Positions 23,680-34,536 of a stretch of DNA of 64,000 bases are shown piece after piece (position 1 is the stretch's first letter; every line of letters begins with the position of its first letter). The stretch comes from Acorus gramineus (taxonomy: Eukaryota > Streptophyta > Magnoliopsida > Acorales > Acoraceae), in contig CM060849.1 of assembly GCA_030737835.1 (NCBI GenBank), forward strand, positions 2,418,001 to 2,482,000. Reading direction: 5' to 3'. Made by a program: the position numbers and the translations under genes. Under the pieces are notes generated by a model. The model was not told the DNA's origin. It saw nothing but the letters and a program-made list of their open reading frames with translations, and searched no databases.

Positions 23680-25860
23680 GTTTTAATCTCCTCTTTCAAA
23701 AGAAACTCATTTTCAATTGATCTCAAGTCTTTGCAGAAAACTTTGTGCCACAAGACAAGCTTTGTATCTAACAATCTCGTTTCTCTCATTGTGTTTGCAA
23801 ACACTTATTCACAATTAACACCTTCACAGTTAGGACTACTGGTCCAAATACTTTTCAAGTGAATCCAATTCTACTTGAATAACATTTCTGTGGCCAAATA
23901 TGTTTCCGCTTACATTCCACTGAATGTGGTATTAAATCATCTTTAATAGTTTTAGTAGCTACTGTAATTGAAAATATATCATCGATGATCACTTGTTTAT
24001 GATCCCACAATATTTTTGTATATGTATAATTGTGAAAATTTCTTCATTTCCATGGACTTATCCTTCGGGGACATGTCTCTTCGGGGACTTGAGTCTCTTC
24101 AAGGACTTTACCTTCTGTAAAAATTATTAATGGGGATCTTTCAAGTGTTTCATTCTCCTCTACAAAATTATTTTTCATTATTTTCTCATATAGAGAAATA
24201 AATGTTTTGAACCTATAAGTTTTCCATGCTTCAGGCACACGCCTTCCTTGATTCATTAGCCGGCATACTTATAATTTTTTTGCAATTGGAACATTAATCC
24301 AAACTGGAGTATTTACAGCTAGAATATATGACTTTGTCACTTTTGCTGCACCAATAAATGTATCTAGCAACTGATGCGCATTTCTCTTATTATGGATGAT
24401 CTTTTGCACTTTAATATCACAAGGAGATATGTGAGGGTTAAAATGAAACAAAGATGAAGTTTTCCATAAAATTTTCCGTGTTCTTCTGGTAACGGATTTC
24501 CTCCCCCTAACGGCGAGAATACTCTCATTAGAATGGCAATCTGCAAATCATGCGGTAAAAATTATCATCGAGCAAAAGAATCTTCTAGTTCTTTAGTATA
24601 TGCCCAAATGAATAGTTTGACGCATCATCGTGTACCATGGATATGCGAGATGGTCATGCCAAATCGAAAAGATCATAGAACTTCTAGTTCATATGAGTAA
24701 TTATCTTTATGGTTATATTTTATAACCCTCTTGGAGAAAACAAAAAGCTTTTCTAATGTATGCTTCTAGCATGAGACATTAAAAGGTTCTCCATAATCTT
24801 AACATGGCATATATTGAGATAAGTATCTTCAGTAGACTTCTCCTAGATCTACATGAATACAATGCATCGTTGATATAAAATTTTGTATTTCTTGATAACA
24901 TGATATCTGCTCTTCTAGAGCCTTCGATCAAGGTTAACTAATTTTAAGCTCAAAAAATAAGATATATATGAAAGTGCATTTCATATAATAAAGAAATATG
25001 AAGACAAATACAAAATCGACAAAGGTCTGATCGTACATCAGGTACGTAATAATGTTCTTAAATATCACATAGATGACAATCATTTTTCTTTGTATTTTAG
25101 GGGTTGTTTTGCAAAACTTTCCCTTGCTTTCATTCAATAGCATTCCACTTCTGGTGGTTTCAAATAACTTGTCATCTCTACAATTGTTGTAATTATATAA
25201 ATCATGAAATAACCATTGACCATGTCCATTGCTCAAAATAAAATAAAATAAAATAAATTGCATTTGCTTGAGGCAACTATGCTGAGTCAATAGATCGGGT
25301 TTCATGATTTATTTTTTATATTTATATTATTATCAAAGCTCATTGTTCAGCAATGAGAAGACATGAAATTTGATAATAATATTTTTGCTTTCTATATTGC
25401 TACTGCTGGAGCATATTTGAAGCATAATGGTTGGTGGATCTTTCACAATGAGGTGTTTATACATGTTCCTGCTAGGATACATGTACCCATTTTTTTTATG
25501 ATCCTTCAAGGACTCCAAAAATATCATAACTATGTATAGTCCTACAAGGACACAAGTAATCAAGATTTGTATAATCTTTAAGGGATAATAAAATTGTATG
25601 TAGTCCTTTAGAGACATTTCTAATCATATCTTTTACATGATTCTCCAAGTACCCATATAATAATTTTGGTATAGTCCTTCAGGAACAAAATAAGATCAAA
25701 TTTGCATAGTCCTATTGGGACACATTATTCATAACTTCAGCATGGTCCTTTAGGGATCTATGTAAACACAATTTTTGTATGCTCCTATAGAGAAACATGA
25801 ATTTGTAACATTAAAATGAAATTTACATCAACAATATAATACTACCAATTCTTTACATTT

Positions 25861-26307
25861 GAATTTTTCATTCCCAAAAAAGCAATCCTCATTGATTATA
25901 ATCACCTCCCAATACAATACTTCATCTTTTGAAAAAATTTCTTTTTACCCCTTTATGTCATCCGCCACTTCAAAAATCCATTCCGGCTGGCCTCCTCATC
26001 TCCGGCGACCGGTGTCACCATCTTTGGGTTCCTTTCGTCGCCCTCTATCATATGAGAGATGGATCGCCTACCTTTCGAGCACTCCTCCAGCCTCCACCTC
26101 CTCTGACCTCTACTTCCACATTTTTTCAAATACAGTTACAAATACCGATAAATATATTAGAATTTCAATTACAGATACAAATGAGTATATTAGTTTTTTC
26201 AGATAAAGATGTATCTCAAAATTTTTAGATACAGATACAGATGAATATATTAAAAAATTTAGATACAGATACAGATGAGTATATTAGTTTTTTCATATAT
26301 AGATTTA
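25861..26307. repeat. Spacer with short GATACAGAT-type tandem repeats
   Basis: At 26140-26300 there are several degenerate ~40-bp units containing GATACAGATACAGATGA and ATATTAGTTTTTTC. Related units continue at 37425-37480 on the far side of the Harbinger-like element, which shows that the element inserted into this array. No gene is seen. Confidence 0.6.
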
Positions 26308-29300
26308 GGCTGCGTTTGGTTTGGCTTAAAATCATTGCTTATTGACTGAAACCGGATTTTTTCAGTGATTTTTGGTTTTAAGTATGTTTGGTTGAGTCTC
26401 TAATAAGTACTGAAACATTCCTCAAAATGCATATAAACTTCTGAATAAATCAGCTTCTTCACCGATACTTATTATTTTCGCTTACGCATTATGCTATTTA
26501 CCCCCGACGTGAAAAGACCAAATTACCCCGCATAGTTTTTTATTTTTACGGACGGTATTTAAGCCCAAAATCGAGCTCCTCTCTCTCCTCGAATTTCATT
26601 TGCGCCACAGCCCCAAAACAAAAACCCTAATCGTGTTACGCCCCGGAGCAGCCGTCCCCGGATCGTAGCAATATATAAATATCAGGTGATCAATACAAGA
26701 GGTCAATAATGGCTCTAAGGGATACATCGATGATCCAACATATGACATATCTGGTTTAACAAAGCAATAATAATAGATAGCTTATCAGAAAGTGCGGAAG
26801 CGTAAAATGACATAAATCTGTAATCCAAAGTAATATTACAGATCCAATTAACACAATTATTGTCCCATGAGAGCCAAGTCTAGTCAAAATCAATTAAAAA
26901 TAATGACATGTGCATCAAGCACGAATACCATAACATACAGGTAAGAGGAATGCTGATGGCCTCACTCTCGCAGAACCGAATGATCGGACGCTGCAACAAC
27001 TACTGGAATCCCACCTCACGGAGCTCCTCCTTCAAGATCAACTCAACCCCTGGTGGAGGAACAATACACGAGAGGTGAGCAACAAGCTCAGTGAATGGTA
27101 AAAAGCCACACACCGCATCTATATCACATCAATAGTGCAATAATAGTTTCAACCAAGACATGGAATAACCTATAATAACAGAACATCACGCAATGGCATG
27201 CCCTCACTGTTATGCCTGTGTCATTTGGAGCCTTTTTTTTCGATCGGAGTCGCTAAAATTTTGGCTTTTAGCTACCTGCGAAAGTTGGAGTACTCTGATT
27301 GAAAATCTAACTGCATATTATGGGTCCTGGTACCGTTTTGTACTACCTATAAAAATTTCTTCGAATTCCGATAACGTTTTAAAAAATATGAAGTTCCGAA
27401 TCGTATTCGGGTTTTGGTCGATACTGGATTGTCAAAGGGGGAGACTTTGACCAAGTTAAATGGAGACTTTGATCAGTCAAATATGACTTTTGACAAGTCA
27501 ACTACTTTTGTTTGCTAGCTTGGTTATGTTGACTTGTCAAAACTCCCACCAACTCCCACCAGCATTGAAGGCTCTCTCTCTCTCTCTCTCTCTCTTTTTC
27601 TCTCCTTCTCTCTCTCCTTCCCTTAGGAAATCCATCCGACCCTCATTTTTGCTCCCCTTTGTTTGCTTTTCCCTTTGTTTGTGTGAGAAGGAGAAGTGAA
27701 GAAGAAGAAGAAGCACAAGAAGGAAGTGCAAGTGGGAAAGGTGTGCGTGTGTGTGCCTTTGTTGTTGTTGTTGTTGTTGTTGATTCTCTTCTCATTAGCT
27801 CCCTCTCATGCCTTACCCCCCCCTGTTTTTCAGCTAAGAAAGGCTTGAGGGATGCTGATGAGGTGGTGGTAGTGGTCGTGGTGGTTGAGGTGATCGTGGG
27901 TGTGTCGAAAGCCCCGCATCTCCCCATTTCCATCCCCCTGTTTTGGTAAGGCAGATCTCTGTCTTCCAAATATCTCTATGAATCTAGTAATTAGAGGCAT
28001 ATTTTTGGGATTATGTCTCAAGTGATATGATCATCTATGTGTCTAGTTGTTATATATGAAATTTGGGGTCATTATGATATCTGTGTTGTAAGTTAGAACC
28101 TGTTTTGCATGGCCTGTCCAGATTCACGTGGGAATTGACCAGTTTCTGGAAATATTTTAGTTCCGGCTTGTAGAGGCTCAATTAGGTTATAATGTCTTCA
28201 TGGATTATGATCCCAACATGTCAAAGAATTTGTATGATTTATTTCATAATTTTTGGATGTGTATTTGGTGATGTGGAGATCAAATAGTAGGGCTGGTTGC
28301 AGCAGATTTAGCAGTTTTGCTCGATTGCATGTCAAGGAGTTGTTATGAATGTTGTGGAATGTATCAGGAGTTAGGGTCTTCATGAAGTAGGCTTATATGT
28401 GTGTCAAGAGATTTCATATTTTAATTGAGCTTCATTGATTGTGTTTTACAGCTTTCGTTGGCAGAACTCGCGATGAATGGGTCGTTAGGTGAGTGGTTCG
28501 ATCCAACCCTTCGGGATGCGCTCGATGCATGTAGTCTTGCATCGCGCATCCATGGGGCTTCTTTTCACCCTAAATATGTTAGATATATTGCATGCTAGGC
28601 TTATATTGCATGTATAGTATTCATGTATGAATGACTGAGTCGCATGCGACCTTCGTGTATGGGCATGTGTGATATGTGTTTATATGAATGTATAGAATAT
28701 GCATGCCTTAGGTAGTCCCTTGTTATAGTACTACCTCCCTATGTTAGTAATATCTAGATTATCCAGTACTGCTGTGTGGACCAGTAATTCCGCATCTCTT
28801 CGACAAACGGTATGATCTCTCCCCAAGAGTCCCAAGAGTCTCCCTCCGGGAGTGAGGGTGAGGGTGAGGTTGGTCGTGCCACAGCGTGACCTTGTTATCC
28901 TTTGGGTTTCTACCCATGTTTTTCCTTGAAAGGAAATTGCTTTAGTATTAAATTGTTGTAATGGTGTTTGATTTCCAGCCACTCACTGAGCTTGTAGCTC
29001 ACCCCTCGCATACTGTTTCTTTTTCAGGGGAAGTGTTGGGCATGGAGCTGGAGCTTCCCTATGGCGGGGTTCGAGAGCGTGGAGTGTCCTGTCCAGCGGT
29101 TAGCGAGTGCGAGGATCTCAACAATCCTAGTGTCATTTATGTATTTGAAATTGTGCGTGTTGCACTGGTTGTACGTTATTTGGACTAGACTTGGCTCTCA
29201 CAGGACAATGATTGTGTACTCGGGTCTGTAATAATGTTTTTGATTTACAGACTTATTGATATTTTTATGCTTCTGCATTTTAGTTGAACTATCACTTATC

Positions 29301-29404
29301 ATTGTTTTGCCAATTTTGTGTGTTATTTATTGGAGTCATTGTTGACCTCTAGAAATTGATAGCTGATACTTTATATATTGCCACGTCTCGGGGACGGCTG
29401 CCCT

Positions 29405-32400
29405 TGTTATATATGTGTCACTTTTAACCTGCTGGTAACCGTTGGAGCGTTCTGGCAGTTTTTCATTTTTTTTCGGTTTTCGATCGGAACCGCTTATTTC
29501 TGGACTGTTAGCTATCGTCCTGAGTTAGAGGACTCTGATTAAAAATCTAACTGCATATTTGGTGTCCTGGTGCCATTTTAAGCCTCTCACAAAAATTTCG
29601 TCGAATTCCGGTAATGTTTCTGAAATTTCACAGTTTCGGGGCGTATCCTTTTAAGTCGCTCGCTATATATAAGGGTGGGATCTAATTTCGAAAACACTAT
29701 TCATCATCCCTACCATTTGGATTTTCTCTCTCCCCTCTCTCCTTTTCTCACTTTTGAGCCCCTTAGACCCCTCAAACCCAAAAACCCAAAACCTAGGAAG
29801 TGTAGATCGGGTCCCGATCTACACCCCGGTGGTTTCAAATCCCAATTCCGGCGAGTTTAGCCCCTCCGTCCCCCCCCTCTTCTCCTCTGTTTTGGACCAT
29901 TTCGAGGGCCAAGATAGATCCGGGCGGTGGAAGCCTTTTGGGAGAGGTTTCGGTGCGCGGAGAGCAACCGGACTCCCCTTCCTCCCCTTGGTAAGCCTCT
30001 TTTCTTTCCTTCTTATGCTTAGATGTATGTTAGGAGGTGTGATTTGGGGTTGGGAGGCGGTCGGCGGCGGTGGGTGGCCGTCGGAGGGCGGGGGTGGTGG
30101 TCGGAGGCCGGGGGTGGCGGGTGGTGGAGGTTGGATGGCTCGGTCTAGGTGTTGGGCTGTCCGGGTAGGCTGGGCGGCTGTTCCGGGTGTGTTAGCAGCA
30201 GGCGCAGCAGGTGGGCGCACCAGGTGGCCGGGCGCGCGGGTGCGTGCGCACAGGCGTGCGCGCGGCGTGCGCTCGGGTGGTGCTGTGCGCAGGCGTGCTA
30301 GGCGCCCTGGGAGGGGGCTAGCCGGGTAGGCTGGGAGCAGGCGCACCAGTTTGCCGGGCGCGCGAGCGCGTGCGCGCGCGTGGGCGTGCGCTCGGGGGGT
30401 GCAAGGGGAGGCATGCGGGTAGACTGGCTGCGGGCTGTGCGAGCAGGGCAGGCCGGCTGGGCAGGCCATGCTCGGGCAGCTGGCAGGGGGTGCTCGGGCA
30501 TCAGGCGGGCAGTGGCTGGGCGTGCAGGGCGAGCGGTGCTCGGGCCACTCGACGACGCGCGCAGGCAGACAGCGCGGGCAGCAGCGCGCGCAGGCTGGCA
30601 GGCGCGCTGGGCGCGTGCTGCCAGGCGCGCTGGGTGCGTGCTGCGCGGACGTGTGCGTGGGCGCTGGGTGAGGGTCCCGGGTGCTGGGCGCTGAGCGTCG
30701 GGTGCTGGGCCGCGGATACCGGGCGCTGGGCTGAAGCGCGAGGCGTGCGCGCGGTGCAGTGGGTGCGAGCGGGTGGTGCGCGCGTGGTGCGCGCGGGTAG
30801 AGGCTGGTAGGTGCGCGCGGAGTGTGCGCTGATAGGGGGCTGGAGGTGCGCGCGGGGTGCGCGCGGGGCGAGGCGCTGCGCGCGGGGCGTGCGGGGTGCT
30901 CGCGGGCAAGCGCGAGGCGTGCGGGGTGTGCGCGGGCGGCTGCGCTGGGGCGCAGGGGGCACGCGGTGCACCCAGGTGGCTCGGCGGCGTGTCCAGGCGG
31001 CGGACAGGGGCCCGGCGGTGCGCGGGGTGCGTGGGCTGAGGCGCGGCGGTGCACCCGGGCGGTCGGGTGGCCGTGCGGGTGGTTGCCGGCCGTGCGGGTG
31101 GTTGCCGGAGTGCTCGGGCTAGCGTGCGTGCGGGTCGTATGCACGTTTGCCCGAGTGTTGGGTGTTTGTTTGTGGGTTTTGTGTATTTTTGATGTCTTTG
31201 GTAGTAGTTGTGGATTTTAACTCACCGTATAAATGTCTGTCTTGCAGATCTTGACGGGCGGTCGCGCGACGACCCGATCTTCGGTGAATGGGACAATCCA
31301 ACCTAGTAGAGAGGCGTCATACGCATTTGGGCGTATACCGACCTCTCTTGGGGCACCATGGATGTATATTAACCGGCAGTAATATGTAATCCATGCTTGC
31401 ATGATTTAAATGTAGAATGCATGCTACCCTAGTCTTTGTATGTTAGGGACTTGCACCCTTAGGATAGGTGTAAGAGCCATGCACCATGCCCCCTGTTTTC
31501 ATGATAGGAAACCTCGGCCTATGCATGCGTCCTACTAGTTTATTTATTAAATTAAATGCTAGTGTATGTTAAATCGCATGCCTTAGATAATATTATAGGG
31601 AGGAGCCTTGCGAGGTCAACATTGAGACCCGTGTTAGGGTACTCCGTGTTCCTTGTTTGGTTGTCGGGATGTCCTGTATCGGGACCTCATGCTGCCCTCC
31701 CAAGGTTTCTAGTCCCATTAATATTATAAGTAATGTTATATAACTGGTATGATTATTAGCATATTTAGTGAATATTATAGGGGAGGGGCCTTGCGAGGAC
31801 AGCGGTGAGACCCGGGTTAGGGTACTCCGTGTTCCTTGTTTGGTTGTCGGGGTATCCTATATCAGGAACTCACGCCGCCCTCCCGAGTTCTTTCCCCCAA
31901 TGATATTACAACCTTGCTTTTATTGTACGTGTTCCCCGCATCTTGGTTATGCGCCCTGGAGGAACTCTGAAGAGTTCATGACATTAGAGTTGTAGAGATG
32001 TATTGTCGGCGGATCCGAGTGGATCATATGCGTATGGGTGGGCTGTTCTGTTCCCCTCGTTGGATCCGGTAGAGACTGCCCCAGCGTTAGAAAGGCCGTC
32101 CCTTCTGGGGGCTCCCATCAGTAGGCGCCTCCCGATATTTGTGACGGACTGTGCTGAAGTTGTGGGGGTGATAGCCCAGCGGCCTACGGAGTGGAGGAGA
32201 GACTATCGGTGGACCAAGGGTGACCAACAGCCTAGTCAGTCCCAAAATCCTATGTCACCCGTGGCAGGGTGAGGGTGAGGGTGTAGTGGGTTGGCGATAA
32301 GCAACCCACTGGAGTTGTGATTGGATGATTATCAGTCCCAAAATCCTATGTCACCCGTGGTAGGGTGAGGGTGAGGGTGTAGTGGGTTGGCGATGAGCGA

Positions 32401-33031
32401 CCCGCTGGTTTTGTTTATGGATGATTATGAGTCCCAATAGCCTATGTCACCCATTGATGGGTGAGGGTGAGGGTGTGGTGGTTCGGCGAGGTACGAACCG
32501 CTGGATTATGTTGTTATGTCACTTAGAGGATAAATAAATAATGGAATTGCGGTAAATATTGTCTGTGATGCATGGGTTGTGCTGTTCACTGAGCGTGTGA
32601 CTCACCCCTCGCATATGTTTTTCCCCAGTTGCCACTGAGCCTGAGTTGGAGCCGGAGCAGTAGTAGGAGCTTTCCGAGGGATTCCTTCAGTAGCGGAGCA
32701 GCGCCACGTTCCGCGAGTGCCAGAGGTTATCAGCATCCCTTCTTGACTGTATGTATTTTATTTCCGTGCTTGGCACGCGTTTGTATATACTCAGTTGTAT
32801 TGGTGTATATTGGCTCTCACAGGACAGATGATTGAGTATCGAGTCTGTAGTATGTTTATTTACAGATTCAGTCTTTTGCTTCCGCATTTGGTGTATATAT
32901 CATGTCAGCTCTTTGTTGCCTGTGTGTCATTCTGGTTGTTTGTGTATGATATATTATTGACCTCCTGTGTAGATTCTGATATTTTATATACACTTGTCGC
33001 GTCCCGGGGACGGCCGCCCTGGGGCGTGACA
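29405..33031. mobile_element. Solo LTR, copy C, nested in copy B
   Basis: It starts TGTTATATATGTGTCAC and ends GGGGCGTGACA, with perfect 5-bp duplications GCCCT (29400-29404 and 33032-33036). It is inserted 11 bp from the end of copy B. Length is 3.63 kb. It is close to copy 1 in sequence and carries its own CpG block (30020-31150), 36-nt mini-exon-like segment near 31250 and minisatellite (32238-32515). By nesting it is the youngest layer. Confidence 0.9.
31589..31910. repeat. 182-bp tandem duplication inside solo LTR C
   Basis: Two units start AATATTATAGGG at 31589 and 31771. Both contain GCCTTGCGAGG, TTAGGGTACTCCGTG and a TTGTTTGGTTGTCGGG stretch. Copies 1 and 2 have a single unit at the matching place (about 17336-17480 and 22525-22640). 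Confidence 0.8.
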
Positions 33032-34536
33032 GCCCTGGGGCGTGACACTCACTACGCCCTCACTCTTGCTCATAGAGATGTCAAGAGACTTTTGGGAGAA
33101 ATCAATACGTTAACACCCTACATCATCCGGTAGCCCTCTTCCTGGCGGCCTTCTAACATCATGGCGGCACCACGCATGAAAGCTTCAACGCTGGACAGCT
33201 TCAACGCACGATGATGTGTAAAAGAAACACTCTACACTCACAATATAACCCTTATGAATCCTCTACAATCGGTTAGTCATTACTGATACGCTATCGAATT
33301 CTCATGAATTCCTATAAAGTTGCATCCCTCGGATGCGGGAAGATTAACTATATTCACAACTGAATAATGTCCTAGCATGACCCCAAAGGCGGGTCCTACA
33401 CACACCTATAACTGATAGGCAAAGTTTAGTATTCAAGTATTTAGTTTTAACATGCCATAATATATCAAAACTAAGTATGGAACCATACAAAGTTAATGAT
33501 AAATAGCATACCACATATTTAACTAATCATTGAGCAAATTCAATATACGAATCTCCTATGACATACAATATTCAATGATATTAAATACATAAGATACAAT
33601 ATCATGCTAGCATTAGATGTATAAAAATATGGTTATTTATGCATGTATTATGGTGGACAAACAAGTAATGGGTACGGATATAAATTGTCTACGCAAAATA
33701 CAAATTATAAATATATATGGTATGCGTTATCTAACATGGTAAGTTATAATCCTAATAATACTTTCATTATACGAATACTACATAACTACGGCGCTCTTAG
33801 AATACACGGAGCACGGCTACGTGTATTACGCGCTTCCTAAGTGGGTGGATCGAACCACTCACCGTTACCCAGATCGTCTCAAGTTCTGTCAACGAAAGCT
33901 GCAAAACACAATCCATGATGCTCAATTAAAATATGAAGTCTCCTAACACACATACAAGCCAATTTCATGAAAACACTAACTCTTGATGGTTCTCACATCA
34001 TGCATAATAGTTCTTTGACACACAATCAAGTAAAACTGGTACATCTACTACAACTAGCACTAAACTTTAATCTCCACAGCACCAAATACACATCCAATAA
34101 TTATGAGGTTGCCCTAAAGAGAATGAAAGGGAGGGAGAGAAAGAGATTAAACTCAATTTAAGGTTTTGAGTGTGAGTGGGACAAAAGAGGTACAAATGTG
34201 CTTGGTGTGATGAGATAAGGAGGGGGTATACTTAGGCTTACACTCTCTAATAGAGACATTAGGAACTAGGGTTGAAGAATGGGGTGATACTTGTCTAGAG
34301 TCACCACCCTCCCAATCAAATAACCAATCAAAACCCAATAACAGCTAAACACGAATACCATTTAGAACTGTATAATTTTTAAAACAATGTCAGAACGCGA
34401 TTAAAATTTATAAGTAAGTCAAAGTAGATATTAGGATCATCAATATGCGATTATATTTTTTAATAAAGTTTGAACCCTAAAAATAAATAAAAACATGATA
34501 TTAACCGTTTAAAAGTCACATAAACGTAACAAATCG

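Larger units (their letters stand above)
19342..25860 (-). mobile_element. Ty1/copia fossil interrupted by solo LTR 2
   Basis: On the minus strand, from right to left, there is a pre-integrase/integrase-like piece near 24660, a linker with VTKSYILAVNTP near 24300, the nested solo LTR (20628-23679), the end of reverse transcriptase/RNase H with KHIFRYLGGTTYVGLFYLKN (about 19900-20600), a polypurine tract AAGGGGGAG, and a 3' LTR starting TGTTGTGAATATTG. The order is the standard copia order (integrase before RT). The element is broken with many breaks and is old. Its right boundary is uncertain, and a 5' LTR was not recognised. Confidence 0.8.
27208..33047. mobile_element. Solo LTR, copy B, nested in copy A
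   Basis: It starts TGTTATGCCTGTGTCA and ends GGGGCGTGACA, with perfect 5-bp duplications CTCAC (27203-27207 and 33048-33052). Its own sequence is 27208-29404 plus the last 11 bp at 33037-33047, about 2.2 kb; the rest is copy C. It is diverged from copies 1, 2 and C but shares the layout: promoter-side TCGATCGGAGTCGC, a mini-exon-like segment after GGCAG near 28466 followed by GTGAGTGG, and TTTTTCAG near 29025. Confidence 0.87.
26634..34531. mobile_element. Solo LTR, copy A, opposite orientation to the others
   Basis: It starts TGTTACGCCCCGG and ends ACGTAACA, with perfect 5-bp duplications AATCG (26629-26633 and 34532-34536). Its own sequence is 26634-27207 plus 33053-34531, about 2.05 kb; the rest is nested copy B. 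It is the mirror orientation of the other four. Read on the minus strand, the mini-exon-like segment near 33865-33890 again has AG before and GTGAGTGG after. It is the oldest of the three nested LTRs and lacks the large CpG block. Confidence 0.85.

Noticed and set aside
27643-27969. Ser/Thr-rich frame and (GAA)n/(TTG)n runs in solo LTR B
   Set aside because: Simple-repeat translation inside the LTR, without conserved coding signals in the other copies.
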